A stretch of 64,000 nt of DNA from Epiperipatus broadwayi (Eukaryota > Onychophora > Udeonychophora > Euonychophora > Peripatidae). Location: NCBI GenBank assembly GCA_028023455.1, contig JAQFVV010006293.1, positions 1,811,844 through 1,875,843 on the forward strand. Reading direction: 5' to 3'. The position numbers were made by a program, and so were the translations under genes. Shown in pieces: positions 1 through 12,800 of the stretch. Positions within the stretch are counted from its first letter, which is position 1, and each line of letters begins with the position of its first letter. The notes below the pieces were generated by a model. The model was given only the letters and a program-made list of their open reading frames with translations, made no database searches and was not told where the DNA came from.

Positions 1-930
1 CCCAAACAAATATAAGTAATGTCTCAAAATCTTCGGAAGCAGTTTTATTATGTGTGTGACGATTAATTGTTTTTAATCTTAAAATTCTATATAGTTTATT
101 TTGTGCTTGATGGTTTTGAATTAATTCATTTCTGGAAAATCACTGGATTGATAATATCACAATCTATCTTCCAGGATAGGAAAATTTGTCTCTGGGATCA
201 AATGTATTGTGATTTTTAAATTCAATTTTAATGATGATTATTACACATATATATAGAATCCATGTTGAAAATCTTTGTACTAAAAAAAAAAAAATCCGTA
301 ATGGCTTTTAACTGCTGAGATTTAATCCTATAGAATGAATTTAAAAGTCATTGTAAAAGTGTATTAAGATCAAAGAAAACAAGGTGATTAAGTGTAAAAT
401 CAATATTTTAAAATGCTTGCTTCCTTTACAACTTAGAAAAGATGAAAGTACTTAATTTCATAACATTCATAAATACACATTCTCGTGAACATATAAACAC
501 ACACATTATGCTTATGTATATATGTATACAAATAATTTTCAGGTAAGGATACATAAATAATAAAAGTACTATACCTTTTTCATAACTTTATATTTATTTA
601 TTTTCAGTTCTCATAACTATTTCTTAAATTCTTTCACTTCTTTTTTTTTTTAATCTTTTCTTTGTTACTTTTTAAAATCTTTTTTTTCACTTCACTTTGT
701 TCATTTATTTTTTATAATTTCTTCCAACACAACCTTTCTTGTCTTTTAAATTCACTCTTCAATATTGTTTTTCATCCATTCAATCATTATTGTAAATATT
801 CATTTTTCTCACATTGACTGAGGGTCTTACTCACTGCATTTGACTGGCTCCAGTAAAGTTATTTGCTGGAATAATGAGTAGTATTTCTCAATAGTACATA
901 TACTTTTCATACAATTATATAATTCTACCA
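1..930. other. AT-rich non-coding sequence
   Basis: No gene or repeat family is recognised. The stretch has A and T homopolymer runs (for example an A-run near 282-294 and T-rich tracts at 640-720) and short open frames of no clear character. Confidence 0.6.
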
Positions 931-933
931 AAC

Positions 934-1600
934 TTGTTCTGTGAGGGGAGCCATCCATTCCAAGTTCCATTTGAACACAAACTTGCAGTCCCGAAAGGTT
1001 ACTTATATAAAAACAAAAAATTATGCAAGCATGAGGCTGATAGAAAAATCAACAGGGAGTCTTATATTAAGGATTTAACAGTTGCGGACAATAATAACCC
1101 ATCTAAACCATGGATAAGCCTGCCTTACATCTCTTGTATTGCAATGAACTTTTGAAAGATCTGTGCAGACATATTCAGAGTTAAGCTTCAGATCGCCCTC
1201 CCCATCATTCAACAATCTTTTTAAACAACACAAAAAACAATACCTTTTGAACACACCAGGTTGTATATAAAATTTTATGTCCTACCCCATTATGTAGTTC
1301 TGTGTACTACAGTGAATTTCACGCTAACAGATCAATGAGAGTTGCCCAGCATTCATATAATAAAACTAAATTAAATAATGAAAACAAATTGATCTTTTTT
1401 GACCATGAGCTGGCTAATGGACACATCTTTTCTCACTCTGATGTAAGAATAGTATGTGCTGAGAGGGATAATAGAAAAAGAAAATATAAAGAAGTTTGGG
1501 TTATTATAAGGGATCCTCATTCCATCAATAGAAAAGATTTCTGTTTTCCATTATTAAAAAGTGGAACATCTAATTTACATACTGTGCCTGATTTACATAT
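934..1600 (+). pseudogene. Penelope-like element, broken RT-to-GIY-YIG region
   Basis: This is the C-terminal part of a Penelope-like retroelement protein, which combines a reverse transcriptase with a GIY-YIG endonuclease that nicks DNA for target-primed insertion. A connector is seen around 1110-1235 (LPYIS followed by a stretch like the usual 'LPY...L' linker, then a FNNLFKQHKKQ segment). From about 1260 the frame reads VVYKILCPTPLC, which fits the 'VVYK-x-x-CP...C' opening of GIY-YIG domains of this group. The frame 1302-1634 then gives RSMRVAQH, an H-x-x-x-x-GH-like segment (HELANGH), an ERDNRKRKYKE stretch and a terminal INRKD. These match the order 'R..EH ... H....GH ... E...RR..KEA..I ... 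INRD'. The expected YIG is YYS here, and stops interrupt the region, so it is dead. No RT core is visible upstream. It abuts a LINE fragment at its 3' side. Confidence 0.6.
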
Positions 1601-1634
1601 TGATTTTTCTCACTATATATGCAAACATTTTTAA

Positions 1635-1929
1635 ATCTCTCATTAAAAACAAAGAATCAGCTTGTGTAAATTTGATTAAGGCCTTCAAGAGTGGACATTT
1701 TGGGGCCATAAGATTGGCAACATTTATAAATTTTTCCATTTGGTTACTGAGAAATAAGACTGTCTTCGAAAGTGGAGAAGAATATGACATGATTAAAATG
1801 TCTTTACACTTACTAAAAGAAATTAAAGAATTAGACCAAAAATTTTCTCAGAATTGGATATTCAACCAGACCTGGTCCCTAATAAACCTAAAACAAAGTG
1901 TAGTACCGATGATGAAAATAATATAAAGT
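1635..1929 (+). pseudogene. LINE ORF2 C-terminal fragment
   Basis: The open frame ending at 1926 contains GHFGAIRLATFINFSIWLLR, which aligns by eye with GIFSEIRLSAIINFSIWALR of the LINE end at 29.9-30.4 kb and with SIFAEIRICTFLLYALWCTR of the long LINE at 47.4-48.4 kb. In those copies this segment follows the CCHC zinc motif at the very C-terminus of the reverse transcriptase protein. The zinc motif itself is absent, so the copy is 5'-truncated or was broken on entry beside the Penelope-like fragment. The 5' boundary is uncertain (about 1560-1640). No clear 3' tail or target duplication could be placed. Confidence 0.7.
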
Positions 1930-3080
1930 TGTAAATCCACAGATACTGAGAAAATTTCAATGAACCATTTACCTAAAACATTCTAGATAAACTTTATATG
2001 GAAGAGATCCAAGAACCAGAAAATGCCATTATAAAGTTATTCACCTAATTGATGAATAATAGGAAAGGGCTTTCATTTGATTAATGGATCAGTTTTAATC
2101 AATGACCCAATAAATATATTAAGACTGCTTTAATAATGCTTAATGGTAACCGATTTGTTTACTGTAAAGAATCTATGATATATTTCATGTAATTTTCAGT
2201 CTTACATATTCTATGAAAACCTGCTTTTAAGTAATTTTTATCAATGTAATCCCTATATTGGATTGGCTAACCTCATGATCTACAAGGAAAGTGTATGGTT
2301 TTCATATATGGTTCATAATGATTAATATCTCGATATTTAAAATGTTAAATTAATACACACAGAAACATTGGAAATGCTCTTCACTTGATAAGATAAAGCT
2401 CTATAGACTAAATGGCCAAATATGTTTTTAATCATTGTCCAAATTTATAAATTAAACAAACTTATATGTGTTTGAATTGACTAACACCATCACACATGTG
2501 ATATACATGATCAGATTAATGTAAATGGGCCACTATTATGATTTCTGGAATGGGAAATTATATGTCTTCAATTTCTGGTGATAACTAATGTCTTAATGTA
2601 ATTGATATAAAATTAATTTTTTTTTTGTTTATATATATACAAGCGTAACCTTTGATTTTGTTGACTGGTCTCCTTTGAGAATGATATGTAAATGTCCTTC
2701 TTTTTGTAAGTGATTCTTATGGTTTGTGAATAAAATTTCCTGTTGAAAGATATGCATATTTTTAACAGTATAGATCTTATCAGCACTATGATTCTGGTAG
2801 CAATCTGCTGAAAGCTGGTTCAGCATTTAAGACTTTCTTATTAATTTTATTTTACCTTTTCTTATTAACTTGAGCTGTACAAGTTTGGAAGAATTTATAA
2901 TATTTCTTTTGTGTAATTTTCATTATACCACTCTCACTCAAGGTAGGGATTAGTTTCTATCTGATTTTAATACCTTGCTGAAGGATGTAATCATAAACTT
3001 ATGACCAATGACATTGTGAATGAATGTTTGTCCAATGATATCACAACCACTATGTTTATGTGAAGGAAGTAAGTCCACCA
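1930..3080. other. AT-rich non-coding sequence
   Basis: The first 300 bases could hold the 3' untranslated region of the preceding LINE fragment, because the two better copies have about 315 bases there. I could not find its end. The rest shows no recognised gene or repeat. Confidence 0.5.
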
Positions 3081-3083
3081 TTA

Positions 3084-4090
3084 AATAAAAATGCTGGGGA
3101 AAAAATCAGTACAAGTGCTCTTAACTACAGAGATATAGTATATATTTCATAGTAAAGGTTCACATCCAGCTGCAGAAACAACCACAAATGCTGATTTGTA
3201 ATTCGATGTTCTTGCTTTCATGGTTTGTCAATCCCCTACTGTATTTAAGATGAAAACGTATTTAGAAAAATTAATGAAATTTTATAAATTTGCAGTGTTT
3301 AATAAAAAAAAAACATATTTATGTTAAATCTTAAAAAAAAAAAAAAAATTGTTAAAGCAAGCAATTTTAAAAAGGTTTACAAATATATTTTTTTACAAAA
3401 TATGACTGGTGTTTTTGTATTCCATCCCAGCCAGCTGCAGAAACAGCCATAAACATCAATTCATAATTCAACATTAAGGTACCACATACTTTCATGATCT
3501 GTCAATTTCCTAATATAGCTGAGATGAATGACATACTTAGCCATTAATAAATGATAATTATTAATTTAGAGGGCATTCCAGTAAATATATATTTTAAACT
3601 GTAAACTATCAAATATAACAGATATATTTTAAAATGTAAATTTCAATTTAGCTTTATTAAAATTCAGAAATTTATATAATATTAAAATGTTTTTTTAAAT
3701 TTACATTCAATCTTTAAAAAAAATGATAAAACAACCAATTCCGCAGTAATGATGGTCTCTGCCATTAAAAAAAATGTTCGGAAAAAACATGCTTTTAATT
3801 TCAGAGTTATAGTATTTAAATCATGAAGAAAATGTGATTAGAGTACATAAATTCACGTTTGAAATGCAATATTTAGTGAGGGGGGGGATAGATGCTATAA
3901 TAATGTATTTGCATTTAATTTTGGTTAGCATATTATGTTTATGCAAAGAATTAATAAAAAACACTCAGAAAAAAAATCAGTGCAAGGACTTTTTTACATT
4001 TAATATATATTAAAATCTTTTAATTTACATTAAATCTTAAAAAAAAAAAAAACAGTTTGTTAAAACAAACAATTAAAAAAACACTGGTCT
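3084..4090. repeat. Old diverged repeat block
   Basis: Two related modules of about 105-120 bp lie at 3161-3265 and 3422-3540. Both begin with CAGCTGCAGAAACA and share a TTTCATGxTxTGTCAAT core. A second module, an A-run followed by TTAAA(A/G)CAA(G/A)CAATT, recurs near 3330-3374, 3713-3747 and 4034-4085. A third, AAAATCAGTxCAAGxxCT, recurs at about 3103 and 3973. Together they look like a degraded repeat with an irregular spacing of about 260-380 bp. It may be an old tandem repeat or several copies of one interspersed element. Confidence 0.5.
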
Positions 4091-6425
4091 TTACATAGCT
4101 GGATGCAGTCTAGTATGTTATAAATCAAATATCAAATCATCTCAAATGTTAAAAAATTTTCAATTAAGAAATGTTCAGCTACACCCTCTGTGTATTAGAG
4201 AACCACATCTCAAAATGTTTAAAATGATTTGATATTTATTTCATGTAGCAATATATATGGGAATTATATTGATAAAATGTATATCTTAATGTTACAGTGA
4301 CCAAAATGTTATTTTATTATTATGTTTCATTGTCTTATCATTAAGTTCTCCACCTATCTGGCAAATAATGCAATAATTTTTAAGTTGAGTTTGAAAAAAG
4401 AAATTTTATATACACTGATGCTTGAATGGTATATGGTTTATATGTCTAATTAATACAATTAATTAAAATTGTTGTAAAGTTTCATGCAAATATTTACATA
4501 TTCACCAAACATCTGTGATAAGCAGTTGCATCATGAAATCTTCAAGTTAACAAATGTCTTCTAAATAAAGAATCTGGGGTTTATGTATTACTTATGCCAG
4601 TAGAGTCTAGAAACACCCAGCATTTTCTTAATTAATGAATGAATTTTTATCAATGATGTTCAATTAGATGCTGAATGTTATTTTTATGCAGAATTTTATG
4701 TAACTGTTGTTGAAAAAAAAGATTCATATCTTTTGCAGTCATATTTTTAAGATTTATTTAAGATAGGGCTGATGGACTTTTATATATCAAATCAATATTA
4801 CTATGAAAAATATTATAATCTTCATCATGATACCCATTAGTTATTTTTAAATCAAATAAAACAGTACTACTTTTTATGACAAATTAATAATATACTGATC
4901 TGGTCTCTATAATATATGTGCAATAAAAAATATTTAGGCATTTAAATTCACACATTATAGACCTACTCAACATTTTTTATTGTGTGTTTTTGTTTTGTTT
5001 GTTTTTTAAATTGTGATCTACTAATTTTTGTTTTTACTAATCAATATATTATCGTATATATATGAACCTTATATTTTATAATAAAAAACTGTTTTTGTTT
5101 TTTTCAAGCAAAAAATTAATTCTAAGATTTCTCCTTCTAAAATATTCCTATTATTTCCTTTCAAAATATTAATAAAACACTGGTGGACAAATTTATATAA
5201 ATAAATACGTTTCGTTTTAACAAAAATAATTGCGTTTATTTTTATAAGTTAATTGTTTTATATTTTGTTAGATTAAACGTCATTATTAGTTATTGTAAAT
5301 TATTAATATGCAACTAATTATAAAGTCAATCAATAAAGGGTATGCATATTATCGTGAGAGATAGTTCAGTAAATATATATATCTTTTTAATAATAAATGT
5401 ATTATTGATCAAATATTTTATTAAAACAATGATTTGAACTTATGTTGTTATTTTTTAATTTTTTTATTTAGTTCACTTTTCAAACACTCATCAACTTTCT
5501 TTTAAGTTTAGAAGTTGCATTATAATAACAAAATAATTATACAATCAATAGTGACATTTGAGCATATAAGTTATCTTCATTTGACCTAACAAACTTTTTT
5601 TTTACTTTATTCGTATAAAAATTGATCCAGCCAATCTGTTAGCTATTGAACCAACCACTCACCTGCAGTATAATGCAATAGTAACTAATTAATTATTTAA
5701 TGTCTTTTAAATGTTTGGATTTTATAAAAATGCAATATTTTTTGCATTATAAGTGTCAAATTTATTATATTTTATCATTTCCCATCTCATGAGCAATATT
5801 GGACCATTTAATAATGTAACATATAACTAATAAATGTCACCTTTTTCAACTTCTCACTAAAACTTATAAATATTATTATTAAATGTTAAAGAATCATACT
5901 TCCTTAAGCAGTAAATTTTCGTTTTTTTTTTTAATAATAATTTTCTTATGAGTAAATATTTCTGCATGATTTACTAGTTAATATTTATGTGGAATAAATT
6001 AAAATTTTAAATGGATGAATAACGGATTGAAAAAGAAAAATAGTTTTCTTTCAAAATGACATCTTTAACTTAATCAATAAAGGTGTATTTTTTCAATGCC
6101 AACTATTATAATAATTTATTATTTTCATTCTTTTTATTTTTACTATTATTGTTTAGAAATATAATATTTTATGAATTGAAACTGTTATTAAAAGAATTTG
6201 ACATTCAAATAAAAGTCAGATTGAAATTTTCACTTGTCTAATTAGGTAATTTTGTGTTACTAAGATAAATATTTTAATAAAGATTTCACATTTCTATTCA
6301 AAGTAATTACACACATGCATGCATGCACGTGTGTATACTCCACATTCTCTTTATTTTGTATATAATGCAATCAATTTTAATTATTGTAATAAATCGTTAT
6401 TCAACTTAGAAATACTATACGATAT
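4091..6425. other. AT-rich non-coding sequence
   Basis: No gene, hairpin or repeat family was recognised here apart from homopolymer runs. A short alternating purine-pyrimidine palindrome (ACACATGCATGCATGCACGTGTGT-like) lies at about 6310-6334. Confidence 0.55.
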
Positions 6426-6426
6426 A

Positions 6427-6603
6427 GAGCACTGAAGTGCCCTCTATTTAGCCAAGTATGAAATTAAAATTTATTAGATGTTACTGATCACAAAAGTCTG
6501 AAAAAATAAAAATATATTATTTATTTTTACTGTAACTAGTGATTTATAACATCTAATGAATCTTAGTTTTATATTTATTTAAGTAGAGGATACTACAGTT
6601 CTC
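6427..6603. mobile_element. Foldback MITE with about 65-bp inverted repeats
   Basis: The left arm, about 6427-6492, begins GAGCACTGAAGTGCCCTCTA. It pairs along most of its length with the right arm, about 6538-6603, which ends AGAGGATACTACAGTTCTC. The arms share a near-identical inner block containing ATTAGATGTTA. The centre is about 45 bp and codes for nothing. This is the shape of a non-autonomous DNA element. Its target duplication is unclear because both flanks read ATATA. It lies about 40 bp before the proposed left end of the hAT element. Confidence 0.65.
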
Positions 6604-6640
6604 ATATATTTTGTTTATATACAACCATACATTATGTATA

Positions 6641-9600
6641 GTGGTTTCAGGATAAGTCATGATGATGGTTGCAGTGGGTGCAATGCACTCAGGCCCAAAT
6701 TCCAATAATTCGTTTGTAAATTTTGCATATTAGCAGCAGATGTGGTGTTTGTTACAGAGGTGAAAAAAAAAATTGAATTTGACTTGTCACCATTATGAAT
6801 TTGGCATGCATGCAATGATTAATGTCCTATAAGACAAATGTGTGGCTTATGGATCATGCCTACAACTACAAGGGCAGTAATAAACAACTGCAGAAGATAA
6901 TGTAATTTTTACATTATTTTAATACTTATAGGAATTAGCAGTAATTGATATTTTAGATATTGCTATGTTACTTCATTTGTCTGAATCTAGTTAAACCAAA
7001 CTAAAAGTCTATTTAAATCTAACTGCATATCTTTACAATCCATGTCAATCCCCAAGATCCCGCAATGTTTTGCTAATGCTGTGCAATATTGAAAGTAAAT
7101 ACTTTACTTTTTTGTTAATTCAGTGCATTAAACATTTTTAATATTATTAGATCCCATAATGTCCTTGTCCATAAAATATCTTTTTTGGTATTTAAAATTA
7201 GTAAAAAAAGAAGTAAAATAAAAACATAAGCTCAACTGCTTTGACTTCGACAGTTTCAATTCAAGTTTCAACTAGAGAAGAAAAATGCAACAAACTACAG
7301 AAATTTGAAAACAAAATGTAAAATCTATGAAAAATATACATTAAATTGCCTGAAGAAGAAAGGTATTTATACAAAAAATATTGGAAACAGCAAGTAGTGA
7401 TATACAGTGTGAAAGTCAAAAGCTAGTGACAACAAATATAAATAATAGTGATAATGACAATATCAATGGTGATCAAATGAATATAAGTGGTCCAGATTTG
7501 TAAACAAATGTTATGTGATAAATTTAGATTATTGTATGTTACAATTGGATCTAAACAAAATAATCTAGATTTTTTTTTTTCTAAGAATGCTGATGGTAAA
7601 TCATTTTCTACATCTTACTATGTTTAAAAAATGTCAAATGGTAAAACCCAAGCTTGTAATTGGGTAGTTTACTCAAGATCTCAAGACTCAGTATATTGTT
7701 TCTGTTGTGTATTATTTTCCAAAAAAGGAGAGAGAAAAAGATCTTTATGGTTTATAGATGGTTTTAATAAGTTGCAAAAATAGTTATCTGTCATTCAAGA
7801 TCATGAGCTTTTTGTTTATCACTTCATTGTCTTTTAATGCTTGACAAAAATTATTAAAACAGTTTAACCACTGTGGATAAAACAAATCAAATTAATATAA
7901 ATAAAGAAATGGAACATCTTAAATTACTATTCAAAGAGTTGTAGATGTGATTTTATTTTTATCACATGACATGGTAGGAGTTCCTAATAATGGAAATTTT
8001 TAAGTTTGAATTGTTAAATAAATATGACCCTGTGCTATTAGATCATGTACCTAGAATAAAAAAATTTAAAGAAAAAAATCATGCACACTTGTCACATAGA
8101 TCACAAGAGAAATTTATTACAGCTTTAAGTAATGAAGTGCTTAATACAATTAAAGTTAATATAAAAGCACAACAGATTACAGTATCCAAATGGATTGTGT
8201 TCCTGATGTTACTCATATGGAACAAACATTAATAATTATTAGATATGTAAATTTTGTAGGTAAAAAATAATCATTAATGAATTATTTATAGAATTTAAGG
8301 AAGTAACTGATATGATTGGTGAAGAATTAGCAAATATGCTTTTAAAAAAACTAGGTGAGCTTGATTTAGATATTATATACTGTAGGAGACAAGCATAGCA
8401 ATATGAAGGGAAAACATTCAGTTATATAATCCAGAATAAATAATTTACATGCAATTTACATATTTTTCTTATCACATTCTTTTAATTTGCTAATTTATGG
8501 TGCTGTTTCCAGTTTTAGCAGTATATATTGCAAAAAAGAAAAAAAATTGGCATATTGCACTGTTTATACTACTTATTTTCTGTATCTTAAAAAATTGGGA
8601 AATTATACAAAGCATTTAAATATTATGTTTAGGCCATTGTGTGATATTAAACCACTAAACATCACTTGATCACCATCATTTATGCTTACCCAAATGCAAA
8701 ACTCTAGCTTTGCACTGAGTGGTTCATTATATGATTTTCATTGGGAAACCAAAATAGATTCAGTCAGAGCAATGTATACACAATTTAAACAAACTTGTAA
8801 TGCCTTGGAAGAACTTATCGATACAAGCAACTATAAACTGGCAGTCTCCAAAGCTCAAAGTATAATAGGTTCTTTACCAAAAAAAAAGAAAGCCATTTAT
8901 TTTAAGTTTATCAATATGGTTTACAATATTGTCAAAAAATAATATTATCAACAAAGTATTATTGGTTTGTAATTTTATAAAATGAAATTCAAAATTTAAG
9001 ATCAAAATTTTTAGATGAAGTAGAAATTATAACAAAGAACTTGAAAATTTCAGAGAACTTTCCTGAGAAATGAATTAGAAAAACATTATTTTTTTAATTA
9101 GTAGAAGTTGAAATATTTACAAGACCTGGTAGAGGCATTTAGATGTAATTTTTCAATATTGTGCTTGATATCATTATTGTGCAAATAGAGGAGAGATTCA
9201 AAGATATATCTAATATTTTAGTTTCAAATTAATCAAAAAACAAATTAATCAAAAAAATTAAATTAATTAAAAAAAAAAATTCATCAAATTAATATAAAAA
9301 CAGAAAAAAATGAATTAGAAAATTACTCAAGGAATTTTCAGAAATTTTATAACAAGAATATGAATGAAGTCTTAAATCAGAAAATTGTTTTATTAAGAGA
9401 TCTTGAACAAAAAAGATGTAATTTATGTGCAGAATATATTTCAATATATATTAAATAAAATAATTATTTTTTTTCTAAATGTGCTAACTGTATTAAAAAA
9501 TGTTTTACCTTGCCAGTTACTACAGCAAGTGCAGAGCATTGTTTATCAAATTAAAATTAATAAAGAATTATCCTTGGTCAACTATGTGTGAAGAATGCTT

Positions 9601-9850
9601 AAACATACTTGCTTGTTATAATAAATATTGAGAAGGAAATTGCAAAAATTGTAAGCTTTCTTATATGATTAACGATATCGCCCCCCCAAAAAAAATCACA
9701 AATAAATATATATGATGCAATATATGTTCTTTTTTTTTTAATACTGTTATTTTTACCTTTGGAAAAAAAAATTAGGGTTTTAAAAAGTTTCTTGCAACTG
9801 GACCCCATTCATCTCTGAATGGCTTGAATCACAACAATATAAAATATTTT
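6641..9850 (+). mobile_element. Decayed hAT transposon, TTF/DUF4371 type
   Basis: The extent is set by the transposase remains at 7580-9690 and by a possible left end near 6641. There the sequence GCAGTGGGTGCAATGCAC, at about 6671-6688, resembles the subterminal region of animal hAT elements of the ZMYM-like group. The right terminus was not found, so the end coordinate is approximate. No 8-bp target duplication could be assigned. Confidence 0.5.
7580..9690 (+). pseudogene. hAT transposase, TTF zinc finger plus DUF4371, broken
   Basis: Read across several frames, the order of domains is that of animal hAT transposases related to ZMYM1-like genes. At 7600-7830 there is a TTF-type zinc finger remnant (KSFSTSYYV, then WVVYSRSQDSVYCFCCVLF and a GFNKLQK end). 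The frame 7990-8232 reads FELLNKYDPVLLDHV, the 'LL.L...YDP.L..H' block of DUF4371. Near 8180-8255 other frames give MDCVPDVTHMEQ and IIIRYVNFV, matching 'DSTPDVSH.EQ...LRYV'. Near 8390-8520 there is a QAY-NMKGKHS-Q segment and an LSHSFNLLIYGAV segment (usual 'H.LNL'). The frame 8682-8942 carries HWETKIDSVRAMY (usual 'TRW.A...A'). At about 9565-9640 there is YPWSTMCEECLNILA, the 'RSTM.QERLN.LA' dimerisation signature at the C-terminus. Many stops and frameshifts show that it is inactive. Confidence 0.8.
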
Positions 9851-9859
9851 AAAGATATT

Positions 9860-12800
9860 CAACATTTTTTCACGTCTAGCAGATTTCATGTTTAATCAAA
9901 AGAAAATTCAAACTACAAAATAATTATTCATATATAGAAAGATATTTTATGTTAATCATGGAATTCAATCAGTAAAAAAAATATTAATAATAAATGTAAT
10001 TGTATGATTATTTTTTAAAATGATATTTTACTTTAATAAAATGAAGTTTAATTGGAAAAAATAGTATTATATAAGGAAAAATGAAATATATTTTTTTATT
10101 AATAATATAGATCCTAATTATATATATTTAAGAAAGATATACTTTTTTGGATTTGTAAAACAATTTTAGATTAACAATATATATTGTGATGTACACATGT
10201 TGCCATGTATAGTTTCCTTTATAGTTTATGAGTAACTAAAGAAAACAATTAAAGGCCATGCATTTAATAAATGTTTATTAATTTGGGGTTAATGTAAAGT
10301 TAATGGATACTTTTTTATCAAATTTAAAAATGAAATAATTTTTATTGTTATATCAAATGGTAATAGCACCTTACTAAGATTAGAAAAAAGATAATCACAT
10401 GTTCATGAGTGTTAAAAAAAGGGGAAAGGACTGCATTCTGTGTTACTATAGTGGCAGAAACAAGTTCAGCAAGAACACACATAGTTTTTTTTATTTAAAT
10501 TTTTTTTTCTTACCTTTTACAAATAGATTATAGACATATAGCAAGGAAATATGTACTGTGAATAGAAAAATTACTTAGGAGAGGGAACACAAACTTCCCC
10601 TCATTTGATATCTTGATGATTAAGACTGAATGATTAACAACAAATGCTATGCTTAACTGTCATGAAGCTATCAAATTTACCATTGATTGTAATATTAACA
10701 AAAGGAATGGTTGAATATCATTTAGGGATAAAATGTTTATGAAACCCTACATTTGTGTTTTATCATCATTGATGTGCCAAAGAAGCCATCATAGGATAAT
10801 GGAATTAAAGCTAAAATTATATATAAACTAAACTTAATATTAGATGTTAAGAGAAAAAGTTATTTTAAATTATCTACATGAAATAAAATTTCACTTATTA
10901 ATAATGGTTAAAAGAATAATAGTAGCTTAACGATAAAATATTTATCAAAGTTTTCTTTATTAATAATCTTAATTATAAGGCAGTTTTATCTTATCAATCA
11001 ATATAAGCTTAAATAATAGACTCAATTAATTAAGACTTAAATCAATTAACATTAATTTTTTGAAAACAAATCAAAATTTAAATATAAATATTCTATATAA
11101 TTTATTTAAATTATTTAATAATTATTATTAAAAAGCTGAGATGGTATTTTCTGCCATCTCATATATATATAAAAATGTACTCACATTTTTTTTAAAATCA
11201 AAGTGCATAATATCAAAATATTTTAATATAATAATCATTGAAATCTTTTTAAAGTTTTTTTTTTTATCTCAAAAAAATCAGGATTTCTTCATTTTATTAA
11301 TTTATTTAAATCCATTTTAACTCAAGATAAAATTAGATCTTTATATTTATTTTTATTAAAAGTTTTTTTATTGTAATTCTGGGGAAAACATGAGAGGGGG
11401 GGTTATAGAATTTTTGCAATTAGCTCTATTGTTGAAATTCGAGAAATTAAAAGTATTTGTAATTAAATATATTGCTAGCTTCAATCTATTGTGTTAATTG
11501 AACCAGAACATGAGAATAAAAGGATAGAAATTAGAAGTGTCAAAATGCATCTAAAAATAAACCACTAGGTGTGAATTTCTTCATTGAAAAACATATAAAT
11601 TACAGAGTTTGCTTTTGTTATATTAGATTAGAAAAAAGATTGGAAAAAGATAGATTGTAAAAAGATATAAAATCTCCAGAACTTTTACTAAAAAGGAATA
11701 ATATTAACCAGTGCTAAGAAAATGTTCTTCGTTTAGTGGGCATCAAAAATTTTCCTCTTGGGGAAATACATCTCACAGCCACACCTGAACTATCCAAGCA
11801 GTTGACAATTATGGGAAGGATGGATTTAACAAGCTAGCGGAGGATGTCAAAAAGCCAATGGACAAAACAAAAAATTCACACCAACAGTTTCAAGAATAAA
11901 ATCATATAATGACTTACCCACTGGATGAAAGTGAAACTGCTGATCAATCAAGGCAAATATGAACTTTTACTTAAAGAACTTTTATTTTGATTAGCATAAT
12001 AGAATTCTAGATGCCATTAACTGAGTTAGTTGTATATAAAAGTTTCAATAATAGAGTGTGAGTTTTTTTTTTTAAGAGGGATTGTTTTTCATGTTATTTT
12101 GGATGAATTGAAAGGGGTGGGGAATATGGTGTTTATCTTTTTTTTTTTTTTTGTTAATTAACATTATGTATAATTTTAACTTATTTTATTATGTTCAATG
12201 TTTGTACACTTTTAAGTTATAAAAAAATGTTAATTGCTAGATCTAGAAAGTCAAACAGCGGGAGAGAGTAAAGATCAATTAAATGTTCTGACTATAAGCA
12301 AACACAGAAACCTTTTGTTGGAACCTGGTGTATGTAAAAGCGATATTCAATGGCTGTAAGCAAACAATGGACACTTGTGCTGTTCCTTAAAGGTTATAAT
12401 ATAATTATTAATTATGAAATGTAGAGGATTTGAGTCAAGCAAGATATTGCCCATTTCTTATTAGTAAATCGACCTTCAGTCACACCTATTTGAACAAGCC
12501 TCCAGAATAAACCTGAATCACTATTGTTCGTAGGCCTTCCCTCAGGAAAAAGATATAAAATGTTAATAATGAACCATATTTAAAATGAAAAGAAAAGGAA
12601 TTAAGGTTTACATGTGTCTTTCTTCTTAATTTTCAGATCAAGTCAGTTGGAGTGCTCTGAAAAAGGTAGTTGGGAAAAAAAGTTAGTATAAAAAAATGAA
12701 TATAATAAATTTTTAAACCATACTTAAGTGCCTCTGTCTTTAATTTCTCTTATAATGTTAACAACTAAGTGTCCATCTGGTTCAAACATAAAGTATAATT

